Shown here one piece after another: positions 34,508-42,844 of a DNA stretch of 64,000 nucleotides; the first letter of the stretch is position 1, and each line of letters opens with the position of its first letter. Position numbers and translations under genes: made by a program. The notes under the pieces are model-generated. The model ran no database searches. It worked only from the letters and a program-made list of their open reading frames with translations, and had not been told where the DNA came from. Source of the stretch: an uncultured Tidjanibacter sp. (GTDB lineage Bacteria; Bacteroidota; Bacteroidia; Bacteroidales; Rikenellaceae); contig CALVCL010000001.1 in NCBI GenBank assembly GCA_944326085.1, forward strand, positions 124,001 to 188,000. Direction: 5' to 3'.

Positions 34508-35434
34508 TCAATCTTTTTTATTGTGGCTTCCGCGCGGGTGCGCCGCATCGTAAACCTCTTTCAGGCGTGTGATACTGTTGTGGGTGTACACCTGTGTCGT
34601 ACTCAGCGACGAGTGCCCCAGTAACTCCTGTATTTCCCTCAGGTCAGCTCCATCGTTCATCAGATGGGTGGCAAAAGTGTGGCGCAACACGTGTGGGCTT
34701 CTTTTGCCCTGGATACCGAGAAGGGTGAGTTGACGTTTTACGATGCGGTAAACTTCCGTCCTCGATATCCGCTTTCCTTTATATGTTAAAAATAGTGCTT
34801 TTTCTCCGTAAATGCAAATATCGGACCGCTTAATTGCGGCGATGTATTCTTTTATTCTGGAACGCAGTTCCGGAACTATTGGGATGATACGTTCCTTGTC
34901 ACCCTTGCCGGTTACATGCAGCTCTCGGAATCCTCCCGTGAAATCGTCGCGGTTGATGTCCACGAGTTCGGCCAGTCTCAAGCCAGTGGAGTAGAGGAAT
35001 AGGATGATGAGTGCATCGCGTATCTTGCAAAATTCTGCATCGCCATTGTCCATATCTTCTTCGAGTTCAGTTACCACATCTTTCATCTTGGCTTCGGGGA
35101 TGAATGCGGGCAGTACTTTCGGAGTCTTGAGTGAATGTATTGCATGGAACGGATTACCGGCAATCATGTTGCCGTGTTGCAGATATTTGAAAAATGAATT
35201 GCATGAGGAGAGCATTCTGTTTATGCTCGACGGTTTCAGGCCCCGTTCTGATAGTGCCATTATCCATTCACGAATGTCTTCGGGGGTCAGTAACGACGGT
35301 TCGAACGACATTTCATCGACACCGAGAAATTCCAACAGCATGGATATGTCGCGGCGATAGCTCTTTGTCGTGTTTGGGGAGTAGCGTCGTGTGCCCTCGA
35401 TATATGATATGTAGTTGTCCAAGAGCGAGGCCAT
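34508..35434 (-). CDS. xerC: Tyrosine recombinase XerC-like
   Basis: The 308-residue protein has a SAM-like N-terminal core-binding domain (SYIEGTRRYSPNTTKSYRRD) and a tyrosine-recombinase catalytic domain. The active-site residues are seen: Arg in STGLRLAEL, Lys in GKGDKER, HVLRHTFATHL with His and Arg, GHSSLSTTQ with His, and the Tyr nucleophile in TTQVYTH. XerC/D-type enzymes resolve chromosome dimers at dif. The short linker to hpf and lack of other mobile genes fit a housekeeping recombinase, not an integrase of an element. Whether it is XerC or XerD cannot be told. Confidence 0.9.
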   Translation of the reverse strand: MASLLDNYISYIEGTRRYSPNTTKSYRRDISMLLEFLGVDEMSFEPSLLTPEDIREWIMALSERGLKPSSINRMLSSCNSFFKYLQHGNMIAGNPFHAIHSLKTPKVLPAFIPEAKMKDVVTELEEDMDNGDAEFCKIRDALIILFLYSTGLRLAELVDINRDDFTGGFRELHVTGKGDKERIIPIVPELRSRIKEYIAAIKRSDICIYGEKALFLTYKGKRISRTEVYRIVKRQLTLLGIQGKRSPHVLRHTFATHLMNDGADLREIQELLGHSSLSTTQVYTHNSITRLKEVYDAAHPRGSHNKKD

Positions 35435-35448
35435 GCCTGTGGAGTTGG

Positions 35449-36186
35449 TTACTTGCTGTGTGATGTGCCTGATGCGGGGCGTATGGTGCGGAGACGCAAT
35501 CCGATTACCCCCCAGAAAGCCTCTCCGAATATGCCGCTGCTCATTTTGGATATGCCGGCCGTACGGTCCATGAATATTATGGACACTTCCCTAATGCGGA
35601 AGCCGAGACGCCATGCGGTGTATTTCATCTCAATCTGGAAGCCGTATCCCTTCATACGCACCCTGTCGAGGTCGATTGCCTGAAGCACTTCGCGCGAGTA
35701 GCATACGAAGCCTGCTGTGGCATCGCGGACCGGCATGCGTGTGATAAGCCTTACATATGCCGATGCACAGAACGACATCAGCAATCGTCGCATGGGCCAG
35801 TTTACTACGTTGACACCCTGTATGTAGCGTGAGCCTATGACGACATCGGCCCCTTCCACTGCCGTGCGGTAAATGCGCGGCAGGTCGTCGGGATTGTGCG
35901 AGAAGTCGCAGTCCATTTCGAATATGTAGTCGTATCCGTGTTCGAGCGCCCATTTGAAGCCGGTGATGTATGCCGTGCCGAGACCCAGTTTGCCGGGGCG
36001 TTCCAAAAGGAACAGACGGTCGGGGAATTCTGGCTGACGGCTGCGCACTATGTCGGCCGTACCGTCGGGCGATGCATCGTCGATGATGAGGATGTCGAAC
36101 TCTTCGGGCAGGGAAAACACTTTGGTTATCATGGCCGAAACATTCTCCCTTTCCCTGTATGTGGGGATTATTACGAGCTTGCGCAT
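35449..36186 (-). CDS. Polyprenol-phosphate mannosyltransferase (DPM1-like)
   Basis: The 245-residue GT2 enzyme resembles dolichyl/polyprenyl-phosphate mannose synthase. It has VIIPTYRERENVSAMITKVF at the start, IIDDASPDGTADIV near 35-48 and the metal-binding EMDCDFSHNPDDLPR near 92-106. DATAGFVCYSREVLQAID near 155 is also typical. It lacks clear transmembrane helices, as in the DPM1 short class. It transfers a sugar from GDP-mannose to polyprenol phosphate, donating to envelope glycosylation. It lies 14 bp upstream of xerC on the same strand. Confidence 0.9.
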   Translation of the reverse strand: MRKLVIIPTYRERENVSAMITKVFSLPEEFDILIIDDASPDGTADIVRSRQPEFPDRLFLLERPGKLGLGTAYITGFKWALEHGYDYIFEMDCDFSHNPDDLPRIYRTAVEGADVVIGSRYIQGVNVVNWPMRRLLMSFCASAYVRLITRMPVRDATAGFVCYSREVLQAIDLDRVRMKGYGFQIEMKYTAWRLGFRIREVSIIFMDRTAGISKMSSGIFGEAFWGVIGLRLRTIRPASGTSHSK

Positions 36187-36208
36187 ATTTGAAATACGGT
36201 ATGGGTAA

Positions 36209-36216
36209 CAAACTTA
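36209..36216 (-). promoter_or_regulatory. -7 box of the DPM1-like gene and xerC-hpf unit
   Basis: TAAGTTTG on the minus strand fits TAnnTTTG and lies 23 bp before the start at 36186. Confidence 0.45.
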
Positions 36217-36320
36217 CGCAAAAAAAGCGAAAAAATTTCTTTCGGTGCAGATAACGTATCGTGTCGGCATTGCAGGAAGCTGCTTGTGGCGTTAATGTGC
36301 GGGAAATGGGACAGAATTGC

Positions 36321-36328
36321 TACCTTTG
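36321..36328 (+). promoter_or_regulatory. -7 box of tgt
   Basis: TACCTTTG, 34 bp before ATG 36362. It covers an earlier in-frame start at 36317, so that start is unlikely. Confidence 0.6.
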
Positions 36329-36361
36329 CAAACCGCCCGTAATATCGGGTCGTTTACAGCA

Positions 36362-37489
36362 ATGACATTCGAATTGGAACATACCCTGCCAGACGGCAGG
36401 GCGAGGGCAGGCCGTTTCGCAACCGACCACGGAGTGGTGGAGACTCCCGTCTTTATGCCTGTCGGTACGGCGGCAAGTGTAAAAGGATTATTCCATCGTG
36501 ATGTTGCGGAGGCAGGTGCGAGGATAATATTGGCCAATACGTATCATCTATACCTGCGTCCGGGAATGGATGTCATAGAAGCTGCCGGCGGCGTACATCG
36601 CTTCAGCTCATGGAACAAGCCGATGCTTACGGACAGCGGCGGCTTTCAGGTTTTCTCTCTTGCACAATGCCGTAAGCTCACCGATGAGGGGTGTCGTTTC
36701 AGTTCGCATATTGACGGGTCGCAGCATATGTTCACTCCGGCAGGAGTAATAGATATACAGCGCACCATAGGGGCTGACATCATGATGGCGTTTGACGAGT
36801 GTCCTCCCGGCGACTCTCCGCGCGACTATGCGGCAAAGTCGCTGAAACTGACCCATCGCTGGCTAGAAAGGTGTTTTGAGCGATACAACGCGACGGCTCC
36901 AAAATATGGACACTACCAGTCGCTGTTCCCTATAGTTCAGGGATGTACCTATCCCGACCTGCGTGCCGAGGCAGCCGAGTTTGTGCAGCAGTTCGGTGCG
37001 GACGGCTATGCGATAGGCGGCTTGGCTGTCGGCGAACCTGCGCCGGTGATGTACGAGATGATTGAGGTAGTGAATGCCATACTGCCGCATGACAAACCGC
37101 GTTATCTTATGGGTGTGGGCACGCCAGTCAATATTCTTGAGGCGATAGATCGCGGTGTGGACATGTTCGATTGCGTAATGCCTACGCGCAACGGGCGTAA
37201 TGGCATGTTGTTCACGGCGGAAGGTATAATCAATATACGCAATCAAAAGTGGCGTGACGACTTTTCTCCGATAGATCCGATGGGACACTGCTTTGCCGAT
37301 ACTGCATATACGAAAGCCTATCTTCGTCATTTGGCCGTGTCGGGCGAGATGTTGGCGGCCGAGATAGCATCGCTTCACAATATCGCGTTTTACATGTGGC
37401 TCGTGGATGAAGCCCGTCGCAGAATACTGGACGGCACGTTTGCGCAGTGGAAGGATGAAATGGTTGTTAAATTGATGCGCAGGTTGTAA
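36362..37489 (+). CDS. tgt: tRNA-guanine transglycosylase
   Basis: The 375-residue enzyme replaces the wobble guanine of GUN-anticodon tRNAs with a queuine precursor. The TIM-barrel motifs are intact: VFMPVGTAASVKGLF at the start, the catalytic Asp in LTDSGGFQVFSL near residue 90, GGLAVGEP near 220, and DCVMPTRNGRNGMLFT near 265. The zinc ligands are in the C-terminal part. Length is normal. Its stop codon TAA is part of a promoter-like box for the following permease gene. Confidence 0.97.
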   Translation: MTFELEHTLPDGRARAGRFATDHGVVETPVFMPVGTAASVKGLFHRDVAEAGARIILANTYHLYLRPGMDVIEAAGGVHRFSSWNKPMLTDSGGFQVFSLAQCRKLTDEGCRFSSHIDGSQHMFTPAGVIDIQRTIGADIMMAFDECPPGDSPRDYAAKSLKLTHRWLERCFERYNATAPKYGHYQSLFPIVQGCTYPDLRAEAAEFVQQFGADGYAIGGLAVGEPAPVMYEMIEVVNAILPHDKPRYLMGVGTPVNILEAIDRGVDMFDCVMPTRNGRNGMLFTAEGIINIRNQKWRDDFSPIDPMGHCFADTAYTKAYLRHLAVSGEMLAAEIASLHNIAFYMWLVDEARRRILDGTFAQWKDEMVVKLMRRL

Positions 37490-37494
37490 CTTTG
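37487..37494 (+). promoter_or_regulatory. Possible internal promoter at the end of tgt
   Basis: TAACTTTG fits TAnnTTTG and its TAA is the tgt stop codon (37487-37489). The permease start follows at 37528, a usual distance. Confidence 0.4.
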
Positions 37495-37527
37495 AAGCCA
37501 GCTCCGCATGGGCACTGTAACAGAAAA

Positions 37528-38646
37528 ATGGCAGGAAAACACAAAATAAAGTTTCCGGGGTTCAAGATACTTGACGGCTACATAACCCGCAAGTTCCTTG
37601 GTACGTATATATTTGCCATTGCACTGATAATAGTGATAGTCGTGGTATTCGATGCTGTGGAGAAGATGGACGACTTCATTACCACAAAGGCGACGCTCAA
37701 GGAGGTGGCCATAGACTATTATCTGAATTTCATTCCGTACTTCATAAACCAGTTTAGCGGTCTGTTTACGTTTATTGCCGTAATTTTCTTTACGTCGAAA
37801 ATGGCCTATCAGACCGAAATAATTGCCATACTGTCGAGCGGGGTAAGCTTTCGAAGGCTCATGTGGCCGTATTTCCTTTCTGCGATGTTCATTACAATGT
37901 TCTCGCTGGTGCTGAACCTGTGGGTCATCCCGGGTGCCAATGCACGAAGGGTCGATTTCGAAATGAGGCATTTGACGAAGAACACGACGATACGTTATGA
38001 AAGACATATATATCGTCAGGTGTATCCTGGAACGTTTGCATACATACGCGGCTATAACGGCAAAACCGAGAAGGCTGCATATCTTGCTTTGGAGAAGTAT
38101 GAGGGAAGCCGCATGGTGGCATCATTGGAGGCTTCGGATGTGGCATTCGAACCTGAAACAAGGCATTGGACTGCTGCGAGATATCTTACGCGCAGTTTCG
38201 ACGAGAACAATGTTGAAACGCTTGAAAAGTTCGAACGTCTCGATACGGTGATAAATCTCGACGTGCTTGAACTCGGCAAGCTGGAAGATATCGTGCAGAC
38301 GATGAGCATCGGGGAGTTGAACAGTTTTATAACCGACCAGAAGGCCAAGGGGTCGGATATGGTGTCCATGTTCGAGGTCGAGCGTCAGAACCGTTTCGCC
38401 TATCCTATGGCGACGTTCGTGCTTACAGTGATAGGTTTGTCGCTTTCCTCGCGCAAGGTGCGAGGCGGTACGGGTTTCCATATAGGTCTCGGTATAGCCC
38501 TTTGCTTTACATATATATTGGTGTGTAAGTTTGCCGCCGAATTTGCCAAAAGCAGTACATTCTTTTCTCCGGTACTTTTGGTTTGGCTGCCCGACATCCT
38601 GTATGCATTTGTAGCACTTTACCTGTACAAGAAGGCTCCAAAATAA
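37528..38646 (+). CDS. LptF/LptG-family lipopolysaccharide export permease
   Basis: I start it at ATG 37528 (MAGKHKIKFPGFKILDGYIT), giving 372 residues. It has six transmembrane helices: three near the N-terminus (about 28-50, 60-85 and 98-120) and three at the end (about 290-370). The YjgP/YjgQ-type start ILDGYITRKFLGTYIFAIAL is clear, and a periplasmic jellyroll-like domain lies between. LptF and LptG pair with LptB2 to extract LPS from the inner membrane. Whether it is F or G cannot be told. It follows tgt by 38 bp, a common neighbourhood in Bacteroidales. Confidence 0.93.
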   Translation: MAGKHKIKFPGFKILDGYITRKFLGTYIFAIALIIVIVVVFDAVEKMDDFITTKATLKEVAIDYYLNFIPYFINQFSGLFTFIAVIFFTSKMAYQTEIIAILSSGVSFRRLMWPYFLSAMFITMFSLVLNLWVIPGANARRVDFEMRHLTKNTTIRYERHIYRQVYPGTFAYIRGYNGKTEKAAYLALEKYEGSRMVASLEASDVAFEPETRHWTAARYLTRSFDENNVETLEKFERLDTVINLDVLELGKLEDIVQTMSIGELNSFITDQKAKGSDMVSMFEVERQNRFAYPMATFVLTVIGLSLSSRKVRGGTGFHIGLGIALCFTYILVCKFAAEFAKSSTFFSPVLLVWLPDILYAFVALYLYKKAPK

Positions 38647-38742
38647 TCTCAATTGTAATGCCTGTGATGCATGTCAGAACTGTTCTCCCGCCCATGCCGT
38701 TAAAATTCCGTACCTGTGAGAGCAATTATTCGTAAAAATAAT

Positions 38743-38750
38743 TACATTTG
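38743..38750 (+). promoter_or_regulatory. -7 box of aspA
   Basis: TACATTTG fits TAnnTTTG and lies 58 bp before the ATG at 38809; a clear -33 box is not seen. Confidence 0.5.
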
Positions 38751-38808
38751 CAGAATTAGGAGATTATCAATCCGATAACATTAAACGAAATATAAACCAA
38801 GTTTAGTT

Positions 38809-40242
38809 ATGGATATTACTAATGCCCAGCTTTCGGGCAAGACTCGTGAGGAGCATGACCTTATAGGTTACATGCAGGTGCCGGAAGAGTACTATTTCGG
38901 TGTACAGACCATGCGCGGTATGGATAACTTCCACATCAGCCGCGTAAGGCTTTGCTTCTTCCCTGAAATTATCAAGGGTTTGGCAGATGTAAAGGAAGCT
39001 GCGGCCCGCGCAAACAAGGATCTCGGCATCATCGATCCCAAGATTGCTGACGCTATCGTTGAGGCATGTCGCCTTGTCCGTGACGGCAAGTTCGACGACC
39101 AGTTCGTTGTGGATATGGTTCAGGGCGGTGCAGGTACCTCGACCAACATGAATGCCAACGAGGTTATCGCCAACATCGCACTCGAAATCCTTGGACACAA
39201 GAAGGGTGAATACAAATACTGCCACCCGAACAACCACGTAAACCTGTCGCAGTCGACCAACGATGCATATCCTACAGCAATGAAGATTGCCCTCATTCGT
39301 AGCATCATGAAACTGCAGGAGGCTCTCAAGCAGCTTATCGCTGCATTCAGTGCTAAGGGTGCCGAGTTTGCTGACGTTATCAAAATGGGTCGTACACAGC
39401 TTCAGGATGCAGTGCCCATGACTCTCGGCCAGGAGTTCGATGCTTATGCCGCAAACCTCACCGAAGAGGTTGAGCGTTTGGAGCAGAACTACAAGCTCTT
39501 CTATGAAATGAATATGGGTGCTACTGCAATTGGTACCGGTATTAACGCCGATCCCGACTATCCCGCCATCTGCGAGAAGTATCTGCGTGAAATCACTGGC
39601 CTTCCGATGGTAGTTGCTTCCAACATGATAGAGGCGACCAACGATACCGGTGCTTTCATCATGAACTCCTCTGCCTTGAAGCGTCTGGCAGTGAAACTGT
39701 CTAAGATATGCAACGACCTTCGTCTTCTTTCGTCGGGTCCCCGTTGCGGCCTTAGCGAAATCAATCTGCCTGCACGTCAGCCAGGTTCGTCGATTATGCC
39801 CGGTAAGGTTAATCCCGTTATTCCGGAAGTTGTCAACCAGGTTGCATTCCGCGTTATCGGCAATGACCTCACTGTTACCATGGCAGCCGAAGCAGGTCAG
39901 TTGGAACTCAACGTTATGGAGCCTGTAATCATTCACAGTCTCTTTGAAAGCATCGAAATGCTCGTGAATGCAATGAACACACTCCGCGAGAAGTGCGTAA
40001 CAGGCATCACTGCAAACAAGGAGGTTTGCCGCAACATGGTTTACAACAGTATAGGCCTTGTGACGGCTCTCAACCCCTACCTCGGTTACGAGACTTCGAC
40101 CATGCTTGCCAAGGAAGCACTTACGTCAGGCAAGGGTATTTATGACCTCGTCCTTGAACACAAGCTCATGAGCAAGGATGAACTCGACAACATCCTTCGT
40201 CCGGAGAATATGGTGAAGCCGAGGAAATTCCTCAAGAAATAA
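38809..40242 (+). CDS. aspA: Aspartate ammonia-lyase
   Basis: The 477-residue enzyme converts aspartate to fumarate and ammonia. It carries the fumarase/aspartase signature GSSIMPGKVNP near 327-337 (with the catalytic Ser loop), NLSQSTNDAYPTAMKIALI near 140-158 and GRTQLQDAVPMTLGQEF near 190. The SMPGK-type loop and the sequence start EHDLIGYMQVPEEYYFGVQT favour aspartase over fumarase. Fumarate feeds anaerobic fumarate respiration, which fits a succinate-producing gut Bacteroidales. It is monocistronic with a strong terminator. Codon use looks biased, as in highly expressed genes. Confidence 0.96.
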   Translation: MDITNAQLSGKTREEHDLIGYMQVPEEYYFGVQTMRGMDNFHISRVRLCFFPEIIKGLADVKEAAARANKDLGIIDPKIADAIVEACRLVRDGKFDDQFVVDMVQGGAGTSTNMNANEVIANIALEILGHKKGEYKYCHPNNHVNLSQSTNDAYPTAMKIALIRSIMKLQEALKQLIAAFSAKGAEFADVIKMGRTQLQDAVPMTLGQEFDAYAANLTEEVERLEQNYKLFYEMNMGATAIGTGINADPDYPAICEKYLREITGLPMVVASNMIEATNDTGAFIMNSSALKRLAVKLSKICNDLRLLSSGPRCGLSEINLPARQPGSSIMPGKVNPVIPEVVNQVAFRVIGNDLTVTMAAEAGQLELNVMEPVIIHSLFESIEMLVNAMNTLREKCVTGITANKEVCRNMVYNSIGLVTALNPYLGYETSTMLAKEALTSGKGIYDLVLEHKLMSKDELDNILRPENMVKPRKFLKK

Positions 40243-40262
40243 TTTCAATAGAGGAATAAAGC

Positions 40263-40297
40263 AATAAGGGCGTCCCTTTCGGGACGCCCTTATTTTG
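40263..40297. terminator. Bidirectional terminator after aspA
   Basis: Arms AATAAGGGCGTCCC (40263-40276) and GGGACGCCCTTATT (40281-40294) pair perfectly around TTTC and are followed by TTG. It separates aspA from the convergent DUF3089 gene. Confidence 0.85.
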
Positions 40298-40314
40298 TTG
40301 TACAATTGGCAATG

Positions 40315-41310
40315 TCAGTTGCCTGCATGGTATGTTGCGATACGTCGTGCCACATTTGCGCGCAGATTTCCGAAATATATGTTTAGCTCCTGTACATGAT
40401 AGTTGCCGAGCGGCGCAATGTCCGATATGCTTGGGATGTAGTACCGCTCAGGATTTAGACCGTTTACTATGACTGTCCGCGATGCCGTATCTATGTGGGT
40501 GGTGACGGGGCTTATCTCTTCGGCTATACTGCCATCGGCATTAAGAAATACGGTACCGAGATTTTCGGAGGGCAGAGAGACGGAGGAGTCGGTAGTCCAG
40601 TTCATGGGGTTGATGCATATCCGGTTGTCGCTGAATAGCGGTGATGCCGCGGCAGGCGATGCTGCGCTGTTGAAACATATGGTTACACCAATAGCATCGG
40701 CATCCGTTGCAGGTATGATGTATGGTGAGCGCAGGTCTTCGTCGGTCACCTCGAATCCAACAACGTATGCGGCCACAAGACGGCCGTATGTCTTTTCGTC
40801 CATATCCTTCAAGAGTTCTACGACGCATTTGCCTCCTTGACTGTGGCCGGCAAGAATGAACGGCCTTCCGCAGTTGATATGTGACATGTAATAATCGAAG
40901 GCTCTGTTTATGTCGTTCATTGCAGAGGTGAAGTGCTGTTCTATAACTTTGTCGGATTCGAACCATGTTTCCATGGTTATTTGACGATAGTATGGCGAGT
41001 AGAACCTATTGCCATCGGCGAATACCTTTTCGGCAAGCCTGAGCGGCGCCTGTAGGTTGGCAATCTGTGCGGGATCGTTGACATCCATAAGGTGGTGCTC
41101 GGTACCTGAGGAGTCGGTCCAGCCCCAGTTGCATGTCGGGGCGATATAGAATATGTCTGCATTGGTCTGTGTGGCATCACTTCCGCCGGTATACCACATT
41201 GAGGATGAGGTGTAGTCGGGGGTATCATCGGAGTGGCTGTTGCATGTGTCGCATGCGGCAATTGTCAGGACCGCCAGCAGAATGGCAATGGGGAATATGC
41301 GGAGTTTCAT
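40315..41310 (-). CDS. DUF3089 alpha/beta-hydrolase-like lipoprotein
   Basis: The 331-residue protein starts with a lipoprotein signal (AACDTC, Cys20 as the likely anchor). DUF3089 family features include TNADIFYIAPTCNWGW near 48-63 and the nucleophile elbow FILAGHSQGGKCVVELL near 150-167, with Ser in GHSQGG. The fold is an alpha/beta hydrolase, and the last His is likely in the C-terminal part (GNYHVQELN). Its substrate is unknown. A 16-bp terminator hairpin lies upstream, between it and the MFS gene. Confidence 0.85.
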   Translation of the reverse strand: MKLRIFPIAILLAVLTIAACDTCNSHSDDTPDYTSSSMWYTGGSDATQTNADIFYIAPTCNWGWTDSSGTEHHLMDVNDPAQIANLQAPLRLAEKVFADGNRFYSPYYRQITMETWFESDKVIEQHFTSAMNDINRAFDYYMSHINCGRPFILAGHSQGGKCVVELLKDMDEKTYGRLVAAYVVGFEVTDEDLRSPYIIPATDADAIGVTICFNSAASPAAASPLFSDNRICINPMNWTTDSSVSLPSENLGTVFLNADGSIAEEISPVTTHIDTASRTVIVNGLNPERYYIPSISDIAPLGNYHVQELNIYFGNLRANVARRIATYHAGN

Positions 41311-41350
41311 GTCTGTGATTTATGTGTGCAAATGTGCTAATGGGGGCTTT

Positions 41351-41388
41351 ATACACAACGAGCGGGCAATAACCCGCTCGTTGTGTAT
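41351..41388 (-). terminator. Terminator of the TPR-MFS unit
   Basis: The 16-bp arms (41351-41366 and 41373-41388, ending CGAGCGGG and CCCGCTCG) leave a 6-nt loop. It lies just downstream of the MFS gene on the minus strand. Confidence 0.75.
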
Positions 41389-41402
41389 ATGTGTCGGTTG
41401 GT

Positions 41403-42818
41403 TTATTTCTGAACGTTCGGGAGTTCCAGTCCGTAACCTTTAACCTTGTCTTCCCTCTTGAGCCATATGCCGAGGATGAAGGCGAGTACGCCGAATGATG
41501 CGAATATAATCATCGGTACGGTGTAGTTGTATGCAGGCAGGGCCTCGCCTGCAGCCATTGCCGCGGAACGTGCCTCAGCGATGCCGGGGTTGGTAGCGTT
41601 GAGCACGTTGCCGATGATTTTAGGCACGAAGCAGAGTCCCACGTTCTGAACCCAGAAAATCAATGAGTAGGCACTGCCGAGGATTTTTGCGTCGATTACC
41701 TTCGGTACACTGGGCCACAAGGCTGCAGGAACGAGCGAGAACGATACGCCGAGGACCACGGTGATGAGCAATGCAAACCATTTTTCCGGATATATCGGCA
41801 GAATGAATGCGTAGGATAAGTGGCAAACAATCATGATGAGTGCGCCGTAAAGAAGCATCGATGCACCTTTACCCTTGTAATCTATGAACGAACCGAGCAC
41901 GGGGGTGAGTATCATGGCCAGTATGGGAAACCACCTGAATATGTTTGCCGCTTCATCGGCAGGTATCGTAAGAGTCGATTCGAGGAAGTTGGTTGCATAC
42001 CTCTGGAACGGGAAAATAGCCGAATAGTACAGTACACAGAGAAGGGCTATGAGCCAGAACATCTTGCTGGTAAGGATGTATTTTATATCGCTTGCCTTGA
42101 ACTTGTCCTCGCCGCTTTCGGACTCCATTGCGCCTATCTGCTTATCGAGCTTGCTGTCCATTACGGAGAATACGATGAAGTTGATGAGGCCGATGAGGAG
42201 CAATACGGTGCAGAATGCGATAGGAGCAACTACCGAGCCATCGAATTTTGCGGCAAGCCATGGCGAGAGCGATAGTACGGCGAACACACCGAGACGTGCT
42301 ATTGCCATTTCGAGCCCCATGGCAAGAGCCATTTCCTTGCCCTTGAACCATTTGGCGATTGCGCGCGATACGGTTATACCTGCCATTTCGCAGCCGCATC
42401 CGAATACCATGAAGCCGAGACAGGACAATTTTGCGCTGGCAGGCATCGATACCCACCACGAACCAAGCCACTGGGCCGTAGCAGTCGTTTGAAACCAGTC
42501 ACTTATGCCGATGTATTTGATTGCGGCGCCAATTACCATAAGTGATGCGGAGAGTGTGCCTGTGAAGCGTATACCGCATTTGTCAAGGATTATACCGGCC
42601 AAAATCAAAAAGCCGCATACGTTGAGAATGAATTCCGAAGCGGCGTATGTGCCGAATACATTCGGATTCCAGCCTCTCTGTGACTCGATAAGAGTCTGCA
42701 GGGGTGACATTACATCTACAAACATGTAGGCGAAGAACATCATCAGAGCGATGAGTATCAACGCCACCCATCGTGCGACGAATGAGTCGTTGAGTTTCTT
42801 TTGGATTGCTTGTACCAT
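41403..42818 (-). CDS. MFS transporter
   Basis: The 471-residue protein has about 12 hydrophobic helices with a cytoplasmic loop near 225-245. MFS features include LILAGIILDKCGIRFTGTLSA in the loop after helix 2 and SFIDYKGKGASMLLYGALIM in the second half, both the D-x-x-G-R/K type. The substrate is not evident; similar Bacteroidales proteins are annotated only as MFS. It is the downstream gene of a unit with the TPR gene, 26 bp away. Confidence 0.88.
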   Translation of the reverse strand: MVQAIQKKLNDSFVARWVALILIALMMFFAYMFVDVMSPLQTLIESQRGWNPNVFGTYAASEFILNVCGFLILAGIILDKCGIRFTGTLSASLMVIGAAIKYIGISDWFQTTATAQWLGSWWVSMPASAKLSCLGFMVFGCGCEMAGITVSRAIAKWFKGKEMALAMGLEMAIARLGVFAVLSLSPWLAAKFDGSVVAPIAFCTVLLLIGLINFIVFSVMDSKLDKQIGAMESESGEDKFKASDIKYILTSKMFWLIALLCVLYYSAIFPFQRYATNFLESTLTIPADEAANIFRWFPILAMILTPVLGSFIDYKGKGASMLLYGALIMIVCHLSYAFILPIYPEKWFALLITVVLGVSFSLVPAALWPSVPKVIDAKILGSAYSLIFWVQNVGLCFVPKIIGNVLNATNPGIAEARSAAMAAGEALPAYNYTVPMIIFASFGVLAFILGIWLKREDKVKGYGLELPNVQK

Positions 42819-42844
42819 TTTGTTTTATTTTAAGTGATTGTTGA

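Noticed and set aside
34508..35434. XerC-like recombinase as the integrase of a mobile element
   Set aside because: No att-like repeats, no mobilisation genes and a housekeeping neighbourhood (hpf, DPM1-like gene); a chromosome-dimer recombinase fits better.
38803..39936. 377-codon open frame opposite aspA
   Set aside because: It is antisense to a clear aspartase gene; its openness follows from the biased codon use of aspA.
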